Assembly: GCF_900188175.1 (NCBI RefSeq)
Contig: NZ_FZOQ01000010.1
Coordinates: 124,001 to 188,000 of the forward strand
Length of the DNA: 64,000 nucleotides
DNA from: Pontibacter ummariensis
GTDB taxonomy: Bacteria; Bacteroidota; Bacteroidia; Cytophagales; Hymenobacteraceae
Reading direction: 5' to 3'
Shown: positions 51,619 to 58,721 of the stretch, in pieces
How positions within the stretch are numbered: the first letter of the stretch is position 1
Layout of the letters: each line of letters starts with the position of its first letter
Made by a program: the position numbers and the translations under genes
The notes under the pieces: model-generated
The model's input: the letters and a program-made list of their open reading frames with translations, nothing else
The model's database searches: none
Told to the model about the DNA's origin: nothing

Positions 51619-52953
51619 ATGCTACAGAAAGTTTCAGGCTTTATCCAATCTCATAACCTTTGCCAACCGGACAGTAAAATACTGGCCGCTGTTAGCGGTG
51701 GTATCGACTCCATGGTGCTCTGCGAGGTCCTGCATCAACTCAAATACACCTTCGCCATTGCCCACTGCAACTTCGGGCTGCGTGCCGAGGAAGCCGAGGC
51801 TGACCAGGTATTCGTCAAAAAGCTGGCCAAAAAGTATAACGTCCCTTTTTTTAGCGAAAACTTTAACACCAGTGCTTTTGCCGAACAGGAAAAGGTATCT
51901 ACCCAAATGGCGGCCCGCACCCTGCGCTACCAATGGTTTGAGCAGGTGCGCCAGCAGGAAGGCTACGACTACGTTGCCACTGCCCACCACAGCAACGACA
52001 CTACCGAAACAATATTGCTGCACCTGACCAAAGGTACCGGTATTGCCGGGCTGCACGGCATCCCCCCTAAAAACGGCCATATCATCCGACCACTGCTTTC
52101 CGTTACAAAAGACGAGATATATGACTTGGTGACCTCCCAACAGCTTGTCTGGCGCGAAGACAGCTCAAACGAAACCACCAAGTACCAGCGCAACAAGATC
52201 AGGCATGAGGTAATTCCGGTACTCAAGGAAATCAACCCTAGCCTGGAAGAGACAATGCAGCAGACAGCCGAAAGGGTAAGCCACGCTGAAGCCATTGTAA
52301 AGTCCTATATTGAGCAACTGCGCGGGCAAAGCCTAAAAGAGGGCGACAACGTAGCGTTCCTGCTGCTTACCCCGCTGCAAAATGCCACCGGGCTGCCCGT
52401 TGTGCTGCACGAGCTGCTGCGCCCCTACAACTTCAGCTACAGCGTGGTGCTGGAACTGGTACAGGCGCTAGATGGCCAGCCGGGTAAGCAGTTCCACTCC
52501 CCTACCCACACGCTTGTAAAAGACCGCGACCAACTGGTTATCACCCCAAAGGACTTGAGCAGCTTCGGCAGCATACTCTTACAGCAAGGAGACACAACCG
52601 TGGAAGCAGGAAATTATCTGTTTACACTTCGGTACGTTGACGCTGACCAGTACAAGCTCCGGACCAAACCGCATATAGCTGCGCTGGATGCCGGTCAGTT
52701 AAACTTCCCGCTAAAGCTGCGGACCTGGCAGGAGGGCGATTGGTTTGTGCCACTGGGTATGAACGGCAAAAAGAAGATCAGCGATTTTTTAATAGACAAG
52801 AAGGTTCCGGCTAACCTTAAGGGGCAAACACTGGTACTAGTGTCTGACCAGTCGATTGCCTGGGTCGTGGGCCAGCGCCTCGATAACCGCTTTAAGGTAA
52901 CAGACAAAACACAGCAGGTGGTGGAAATAACCGTTCAGCGCAAACCCGAGTAA
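51619..52953 (+). CDS. tilS: tRNA(Ile)-lysidine synthetase
   Basis: 444 residues. The PP-loop is AAVSGGIDSMVL (Ser26-Ser31), followed by 'AIAHCNFGLRAEEAEADQVFV' and 'YDYVATAHHSNDTTETILLHLTKGTGIAGLHGI'. The middle (about 220-330) and C-terminal (about 360-440, 'LRTWQEGDWFVPLGMNGKKKISDFLIDKKVP') TilS domains are present. It changes the wobble cytidine of the AUA-reading tRNA-Ile to lysidine. No terminator is obvious between it and mdh. Confidence 0.95.
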   Translation: MLQKVSGFIQSHNLCQPDSKILAAVSGGIDSMVLCEVLHQLKYTFAIAHCNFGLRAEEAEADQVFVKKLAKKYNVPFFSENFNTSAFAEQEKVSTQMAARTLRYQWFEQVRQQEGYDYVATAHHSNDTTETILLHLTKGTGIAGLHGIPPKNGHIIRPLLSVTKDEIYDLVTSQQLVWREDSSNETTKYQRNKIRHEVIPVLKEINPSLEETMQQTAERVSHAEAIVKSYIEQLRGQSLKEGDNVAFLLLTPLQNATGLPVVLHELLRPYNFSYSVVLELVQALDGQPGKQFHSPTHTLVKDRDQLVITPKDLSSFGSILLQQGDTTVEAGNYLFTLRYVDADQYKLRTKPHIAALDAGQLNFPLKLRTWQEGDWFVPLGMNGKKKISDFLIDKKVPANLKGQTLVLVSDQSIAWVVGQRLDNRFKVTDKTQQVVEITVQRKPE

Positions 52954-53109
52954 CAACAAGTCTTCAGGCAAAGGAAGTCCCGAATCAAACATGGCTACCG
53001 TCCTTTACCTCGTTCTGAAAGAATATATATCTGGAATAGCTTATATTTAGTTTAATTCCTAGATTTATAGTAGACAACTGATTCTCAAACCATAAAAACA
53101 TATCCGATA

Positions 53110-54048
53110 ATGAAAGTAACTGTAGTAGGAGCAGGTAATGTTGGTGCCACGTGCGCTGATGTACTGGCTTATCGCGAAATTGCGAACGAAGTAGTTCTAG
53201 TGGATATTAAAGAAGGTTTTGCTGAGGGCAAAGCGCTTGATATCTGGCAGAAAGCCCCTATCAACTTATACGACACCCGCACTGTGGGGGTAACAAACGA
53301 CTACAGCCGCACAGCCGGCTCTGATGTAGTGGTGATTACCTCTGGCTTACCCCGGAAGCCCGGCATGAGCCGCGACGATTTGATCTCTACCAATGCAGGC
53401 ATTGTGCAGTCTGTAACGGAGAATGTGGTAAAACACTCGCCTGATGCCATCATCATTGTAGTGTCGAACCCACTGGACGTGATGACTTATGCGGCACACA
53501 TGACCTCTAAGCTGCCCCGTACCCGTGTCATGGGCATGGCCGGTATCCTGGATACAGCCCGTTACCGTGCTTTCCTGGCTGAGGCACTGAACGTGTCCCC
53601 GAAAGACATCCAGGCGGTGCTAATGGGAGGCCATGGCGACACGATGGTGCCGTTACCACGCTACACGACAGTAGGCGGTATCCCGGTAACAGAGCTGATT
53701 GAAGAAGAAAAGCTGAATGCGATCATTGAACGCACCAAGACAGGCGGTGGCGAGTTGGTAAAACTGATGGGTACCTCCGCCTGGTATGCGCCGGGCGCAG
53801 CAGCGGCCCAAATGGTGGAGGCCATTGTGCGAGATCAGCGCCGCGTGTTCCCGGTTTGCGTGAAACTGGAAGGCGAGTATGGCATTGATGGCGTATACTT
53901 GGGCGTACCGGTTATCCTGGGTAAGAATGGCATCGAGAAAATAATTGAGCTACAGCTAAACGAAGAAGAGAAGCAATTACTAGAGAATTCCCGCGGCCAT
54001 GTGAAAGAAGTCATGGACGCATTGGACAAGATCAATGCCAGCGCATAG
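53110..54048 (+). CDS. mdh: Malate dehydrogenase
   Basis: 312 residues. Rossmann motif 'VTVVGAGNVGATCADVLA' with the NAD-type acidic residue in 'VLVDIKEGFAEGKALDI'; substrate-binding arginines in 'SGLPRKPGMSRDDL'; catalytic Asp in 'MAGILDTARYRAFLAEAL' and His in 'MGGHGDTMVPL'. It is the lactate-dehydrogenase-like MDH that is common in Bacteroidota (NAD-linked, oxaloacetate/malate). It ends in a 21-bp hairpin shared with the barstar gene. Confidence 0.95.
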   Translation: MKVTVVGAGNVGATCADVLAYREIANEVVLVDIKEGFAEGKALDIWQKAPINLYDTRTVGVTNDYSRTAGSDVVVITSGLPRKPGMSRDDLISTNAGIVQSVTENVVKHSPDAIIIVVSNPLDVMTYAAHMTSKLPRTRVMGMAGILDTARYRAFLAEALNVSPKDIQAVLMGGHGDTMVPLPRYTTVGGIPVTELIEEEKLNAIIERTKTGGGELVKLMGTSAWYAPGAAAAQMVEAIVRDQRRVFPVCVKLEGEYGIDGVYLGVPVILGKNGIEKIIELQLNEEEKQLLENSRGHVKEVMDALDKINASA

Positions 54049-54064
54049 ATACTAAGTGCTTTTA

Positions 54065-54116
54065 CCTAAAACAGCAGCGGCGCTCTTCCCGGAGCGCCGC
54101 TGCTGTTTTAGGTTTT
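54065..54116. terminator. Bidirectional terminator between mdh and the barstar gene
   Basis: A perfect 21-bp inverted repeat (54065-54085 with 54092-54112, core ACAGCAGCGGCGCTC), followed by TTTT on one side and preceded by TTTA on the other. The barstar stop codon is at its right edge. Confidence 0.85.
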
Positions 54117-54618
54117 ACTGTTCTGTTTTATTGTTTGACCACTCCTGCGGGTTCCAGGCAATCGGCATGCCGCCTACCGGCTTATAATTTACCTTGGGGT
54201 CATCCACCTGTACAAGCGTCAGAACTCTTTCTCCTAGGAGTAAATGAAAACGGGCGTTTTCGGCCAGTACATCCAGTACCGCCTGCCCCGTTTCCTTTTC
54301 TACTTTATCAAAGTGATGCAGCACGACTGCCAGGCCTGCGCCAAATACATTATAGTCAGCCAGACCATCCCGCAGTGCATCTAAATTGTTTCCATAGCTT
54401 TCATCGAATCGGAACCGTTGCTTCAGGTCCGTGTGCATGGCCTGCTCGTCCGCCCAAGTGGCACAGTCGAACTCCAGCACCCGGTACCGCCGCTGCCTGA
54501 GCCAGGAAACATCCACAACCAGGAAATCGGGCTTGGAGTAAAGACGGCCCCAACCGTTGCGCAGTATCGCCCAATCCAGCCGCTGCCACTCTTCCGGTTC
54601 GTTTCTAAAAGCTGCCAC
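54115..54618 (-). CDS. Barstar-family protein
   Basis: 167 residues, starting with GTG at 54618, four bases after the rhomboid stop. The barstar core is at about residues 44-120: 'YRVLEFDCATWADEQAMHTDLKQRFRFDESYGNNLDALRDGLADYN', where 'YGNNLDALRDGL' is the hallmark. Barstars inhibit barnase-type ribonucleases. It has extra N- and C-terminal stretches beyond the usual 90-100 residues. No barnase-like gene is beside it; the gene sits at the end of a mutL-rhomboid-rhomboid operon, so it may have a different role. Confidence 0.85.
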   Translation of the reverse strand: MAAFRNEPEEWQRLDWAILRNGWGRLYSKPDFLVVDVSWLRQRRYRVLEFDCATWADEQAMHTDLKQRFRFDESYGNNLDALRDGLADYNVFGAGLAVVLHHFDKVEKETGQAVLDVLAENARFHLLLGERVLTLVQVDDPKVNYKPVGGMPIAWNPQEWSNNKTEQ

Positions 54619-54621
54619 GTA

Positions 54622-55524
54622 CTACTCTTTCTGGCTTGCCTTAAACAGCTTTTGCTTTTCTTCTTTAGAGAGGCTTTCGTACCCCGAACTGGAGATCTTA
54701 TCCAAAATCAGGTCTATTTCATCCTGGCTGGGTTTGCCCCTGTAAGACGGAGAGCCCCCGTTAGCAGAAGCAGCGGAATTGGTGCGGCGGTGGGTTACCC
54801 GTAGCTTTGGCCTGCGCCTGGACAAACCGGAAAAGAAACCCAGGAAGGCGTGTAAAGGTCGGCCCATGTCGCTGCCCCGCTGCAGTTGCTTTATGAATAC
54901 CCAGCCCAACAGCGCCCCGCCAATGTGGGCGATATTACCACCGGCATTATCCCCTATAGCACCCGAGATGGACAGCAGCACCAGGAAAGCTGCGATGTAT
55001 TTTATCTTAACAGGCCCGATCAGGATCAGGTTAAACGAGTAGTTAGGCAACAGCGTAGCGGCACCCACCACAATGGCCAGCACACTTGCCGAGGCACCGA
55101 TCATGAAAGAAAAGGCGGCTCTATCGGCAAAGAAAGGGATAAGGTTATAGCTGAGCATGTATAGAAAACCACCAGCGATACCGCCTAATATGTACAGGCT
55201 CAGCAACTTCTTCTCCCCCAGGTACTCCCGCACTATCTGCCCAAACCAGTAGAGGTTCAGCATGTTAAAGATGATGTGCAGAAAGCCCTCATGGGTAAAG
55301 AAGTAAGTGATCAGGGTCCAGGGCCGGGTGATAAAGATCAACGGATCCGAGTTAAGCGCCAGGTAGCGCATAATCAGGCTGTAGATGCCTGAAGCACTCG
55401 TAAGGTACAGGATCGTGCGGGTTACAATCAGCACCACAAACACGATCACATTAATCAGGATGAGCTGTTTCAGCGTGTTGTTCTGCTGCCGAAAAGCGTA
55501 CTTTATATCTTCAATAATGCTCAT
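54622..55524 (-). CDS. Rhomboid-family intramembrane protease 2
   Basis: 300 residues with six hydrophobic segments. The catalytic serine is in 'MIGASASVLAIVVG' and histidine in 'GGNIAHIGGALLGWVF'. The helix-2 'HEGFLHIIFNMLNLYWFG' region has the usual N-x-x-x-x-G. A cytoplasmic C-terminus of about 80 residues carries a basic region and 'SQDEIDLILDKISSSGYESLSKEEKQKLF'. It is 7 bases after rhomboid 1, with which it forms a tandem pair. Substrates are unknown. Confidence 0.92.
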   Translation of the reverse strand: MSIIEDIKYAFRQQNNTLKQLILINVIVFVVLIVTRTILYLTSASGIYSLIMRYLALNSDPLIFITRPWTLITYFFTHEGFLHIIFNMLNLYWFGQIVREYLGEKKLLSLYILGGIAGGFLYMLSYNLIPFFADRAAFSFMIGASASVLAIVVGAATLLPNYSFNLILIGPVKIKYIAAFLVLLSISGAIGDNAGGNIAHIGGALLGWVFIKQLQRGSDMGRPLHAFLGFFSGLSRRRPKLRVTHRRTNSAASANGGSPSYRGKPSQDEIDLILDKISSSGYESLSKEEKQKLFKASQKE

Positions 55525-55531
55525 TGTTCTT

Positions 55532-56314
55532 TTAGAAATTGTCCCGGTAGTCGTTGCGTTGCCACATTCTTACGAGTATATACGCGAACAGCATTCCTCC
55601 GAGGTGCGCAAAGTGTGCCACATTATCGCCGGGTAAGCGCTTAAATCCTGCATAGAGCTCATAGGCGCCGTACAGCAACACAAAGTATTTGGCCTTGATC
55701 GGAATCGGCAGGAACAGCAACATCAGCTCCAGGTTCGGGAACAGCAGGCCAAAGGCCATCAGGATAGCAAAAATAGCACCAGAAGCTCCCAACAGCGGAC
55801 TGTTGTACACAGCGGTATATACTCTTCCTACTAATTCCTTACTGGCTTCCTCGTACTCCGGGTTGTCCGGATTTCGCAAATAAGCGATGGCGAGCTCCTG
55901 CCCTGCCCCGTCACCCACGTGCTCGTCCATAAAGTTATTGAACGCCACCGGGCTTGGACTTTCGACATAGATGGCAACGTCTTCCTCCAACTCATTCAGT
56001 TCATAGGCCCGCACGCCTGAGTACAGCAAGCTTGCCCCCAAACCAGTTATCAGGTAAAAGGCCAGGAAACGCTGCGGCCCCCAGAAACGCTCCAGCAGTG
56101 GACCGAAGATAAACAAGCTGAACATGTTACTGAACAGATGGCCCCACCCGCCATGCATGAACATGTGCGTGAACAACTGTACGGGACGGAAATAGTCTGA
56201 GCCAAAGTAGTGCAGGGCAAAAGTATCTGCGTCGACAATGCCGGCTAGCTGTAACAGGAATACGACCACATTGATGATCAGGAGGTTTCTGACCATGGGG
56301 GTGATATTGAACAT
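55532..56314 (-). CDS. Rhomboid-family intramembrane protease 1
   Basis: 260 residues. The rhomboid signature is complete: 'FTHMFMHGGWGHLFSNMFSLFIFG', the serine in 'LLGASGAIFAILMAFG' and the histidine in 'NVAHFAHLGGMLFAYI'. An insert between helices 1 and 2 (about residues 95-160) is larger than in E. coli GlpG and would face the periplasm. The two rhomboids differ in length and sequence, so they probably do not duplicate each other. It is 121 bases after mutL. Confidence 0.92.
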   Translation of the reverse strand: MFNITPMVRNLLIINVVVFLLQLAGIVDADTFALHYFGSDYFRPVQLFTHMFMHGGWGHLFSNMFSLFIFGPLLERFWGPQRFLAFYLITGLGASLLYSGVRAYELNELEEDVAIYVESPSPVAFNNFMDEHVGDGAGQELAIAYLRNPDNPEYEEASKELVGRVYTAVYNSPLLGASGAIFAILMAFGLLFPNLELMLLFLPIPIKAKYFVLLYGAYELYAGFKRLPGDNVAHFAHLGGMLFAYILVRMWQRNDYRDNF

Positions 56315-56435
56315 GCTTTGTTGTTTTTTTAAAGGTTCAGCCCCAGGCCTCTCTTCCCCAACTTATCCGGCAGCTTCCCTACCTGATAGCCCTGTACGCT
56401 ATACCTTCAGCTTATGTCTTGTTTTTTTAGTAAAA

Positions 56436-58298
56436 TCAGCCTTTCAGAAAAAGCTCATGCAACTGGCTAAGCTCCATGATCACTAGTGTTTTTTGTCCGC
56501 CCGGCGTGTAGTTGGGCACCTGGCAGGCAAAAAGCTTATCTACGAGCGAGTTCATTTCCAGGTCCGACATGCGCGCCAGCGACCGTGAGGCCAATCGCTT
56601 GGCCATCGCGCGGGCCAAGTTCTCTCTTTTATCAAGCTTTAAGGTAGTCGAATTGTTTTTATACTGTTCTATCAGTTCCTCCAGCAACTCCTTTTCGTTC
56701 GCAGCGTGCACATCGGCCGGAATGGCATTCAGGATAATGGTATTGCCCCCAAAGTCCTCAAACAGGAAGCCCATGTCCTTAAACTCGGCGGCCAGCTCGT
56801 GTACCAGTACAGCATCCGTTGGTGACAACTGCAGGGTTTGTGGGAAAAGCAAGGCCTGTGACGCCCCTGCCTTTTTCTGCAGCGAGGCCACGTACTTCTC
56901 GTACAGGATCCGCTCCTGTGCTGCCTGCTGGTCGATGATCATCACGCCCGACTTTACCTGCACCAGCAGGTACTTCTGATGTATCTGGATGGCTTTATTA
57001 GAAGAGGCAGCCGGAATATCTGAAGCTGCGAAGGCATCATCCAACAAGCCCATGCCAGAGGAGGCAGAGGTTGTTGTACCGTTCTCTGGCTTCGGCTGCT
57101 CCCGCAGGGGCTCGTATAGCTGCTCCCAGCCTTTGGAGGTAGCCCTGCGGGAGGAGACTGGCGGCGTAAAACCCGGAAAGGAATTGCTCCCACCACTGCT
57201 ACGCGGTTTGCTGTCCGGGTCGAACTCGTTGTTGTAGTTACCCTGTACGCGTATCGGCTGTAATGGTGCGAAGTTCACGTCCTGCTCAAAGTCCAGCGAC
57301 GGGGCAATGTTATAAGCCCCCAGGGCCTTCTTCACGGCAGCATGCACAATGGCGTACACCGTTTTCTCATCCTCGAACTTGATCTCCGTCTTCGTCGGGT
57401 GTACGTTAATGTCTATCTTCTCCGGTTCCAACTCTATGAACAGCACGTAGAACGGATGATTCTCTTTAGGCAAGAGCCCTTCAAAGGCCGTCATCACGGC
57501 ATGGTTCAGGTAGCCGCTTTTGACAAAGCGGTTGTTCACAAAGAAAAACTGCTCTCCGCGGGTTTTCTTCGCAAACTCGGGCTTGCCCACATAGCCGCGC
57601 ACCACCAAAAAGGTTGTATCCTCCTCACAATAGGCCATCTGCTCTTTGTAATTGCTCCCGAAGATGCTCACAATGCGCTGGCTCAGCTTGCCGGCCGGTA
57701 GGTTAAACACCTCCATATCGTTGTGGTGCAGCGAGAAAGACACCTCCGGGTAAGCCAGCGCCACCCGCTGAAACTCCTCCAGGATATGGCGCATCTCCAC
57801 GGCATTCGACTTCAGGAAATTACGACGGGCAGGAACGTTATAGAAAAGGTTCTTGACAGCAACCGAAGTACCCTCCGGTGTAACCACAGGCTCCTGCAGT
57901 ACGATGGCAGAGCCTTCTACCACGAGCTTTGTGCCTGTGTCTACCCCTTTGGGCTTTGTTTTAAGCTCCACCTGCGCCACGGCACCGATAGAGGCCATCG
58001 CTTCGCCTCTAAAGCCCATCGTGCGGATGCGAAAAAGGTCGTCGGTGGTGCTGATTTTAGAAGTGGCATGGCGCTCAAAGCACATGCGGGCGTCTGTCTC
58101 CGACATGCCGACACCGTTATCCACCACCTGTAGCAACTGCTTGCCTGCCTCCTTCACAATCAACTGGACGTTGGTGGCCTTTGCATCGATGGCATTTTCC
58201 AGCAACTCCTTCACCACAGAGGCGGGCCGTTGCACTACTTCGCCAGCAGCGATCTGGTTGGCCAGGAAATCAGGCAGTAAACGTATGATGTCGGGCAT
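56436..58298 (-). CDS. mutL: DNA mismatch repair protein MutL
   Basis: 620 residues. The GHKL ATPase: 'VVKELLENAIDAKAT' (motif I), 'VDNGVGMSE' (II), 'IRTMGFRGEAMASIGAVA' (III), then the transducer domain. A C-terminal dimer domain begins near residue 430. The DQHAxxExxxYE endonuclease motif is present only as 'DQQAAQERILYEKY' (His to Gln), and the later 'CPHGRP' motif is replaced by 'CQVPNYTPGGQK', so whether it nicks DNA is unclear. It opens a leftward operon with two rhomboids and barstar. Confidence 0.95.
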   Translation of the reverse strand: MPDIIRLLPDFLANQIAAGEVVQRPASVVKELLENAIDAKATNVQLIVKEAGKQLLQVVDNGVGMSETDARMCFERHATSKISTTDDLFRIRTMGFRGEAMASIGAVAQVELKTKPKGVDTGTKLVVEGSAIVLQEPVVTPEGTSVAVKNLFYNVPARRNFLKSNAVEMRHILEEFQRVALAYPEVSFSLHHNDMEVFNLPAGKLSQRIVSIFGSNYKEQMAYCEEDTTFLVVRGYVGKPEFAKKTRGEQFFFVNNRFVKSGYLNHAVMTAFEGLLPKENHPFYVLFIELEPEKIDINVHPTKTEIKFEDEKTVYAIVHAAVKKALGAYNIAPSLDFEQDVNFAPLQPIRVQGNYNNEFDPDSKPRSSGGSNSFPGFTPPVSSRRATSKGWEQLYEPLREQPKPENGTTTSASSGMGLLDDAFAASDIPAASSNKAIQIHQKYLLVQVKSGVMIIDQQAAQERILYEKYVASLQKKAGASQALLFPQTLQLSPTDAVLVHELAAEFKDMGFLFEDFGGNTIILNAIPADVHAANEKELLEELIEQYKNNSTTLKLDKRENLARAMAKRLASRSLARMSDLEMNSLVDKLFACQVPNYTPGGQKTLVIMELSQLHELFLKG

Positions 58299-58721
58299 CC
58301 CTCTCTTAACTCCTTATTAATATATACTGTTTTTCTATCAGAATCAGCCGTTTCTGGCGATTTCGGCCAAATTTTTGCTCTTACTAAATTGTAAAAACAG
58401 AACTTATTCAGATTAAATTTTATTACTAATTTACAGACCGATTTTTAAAATAAGCTGGAAAATTAGCTAACGAAGCTGCTATTATTTCACGTAGATAAAT
58501 ATAGCAACTGTTGCGTGTTCGGTGCGGGGCTGGTGGCGGTAGTCACTTAGGCTACTCTTGATGCCACATTCGCTTTAGGCAGTATGAGGTTCTCCACCTT
58601 TTCTCCAATCAGCTGAGGGCAGCACGGCATCGCCTCTGAAAATGGTATGTTTTTCCGAACCGCCTTTTGCAAAATTAGGCTTAATTTTGACTTGTTCCAA
58701 TTAATAAAAGAGTAGTACAGG
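58299..58721. other. Intergenic region between mutL and the GH3 gene
   Basis: About 420 bases, strongly A/T-rich for the first 200. I see no gene and no hairpin terminator. It holds the divergent promoters of mutL and the GH3 gene, including the -7 box at 58682-58689. Confidence 0.5.
58682..58689 (+). promoter_or_regulatory. -7 box for the GH3/beta-lactamase fusion gene
   Basis: TAATTTTG matches TAnnTTTG exactly, 33 bases before the ATG. A TTTTG (58665-58669) is too close (12 bases) to serve as -33. Confidence 0.5.
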
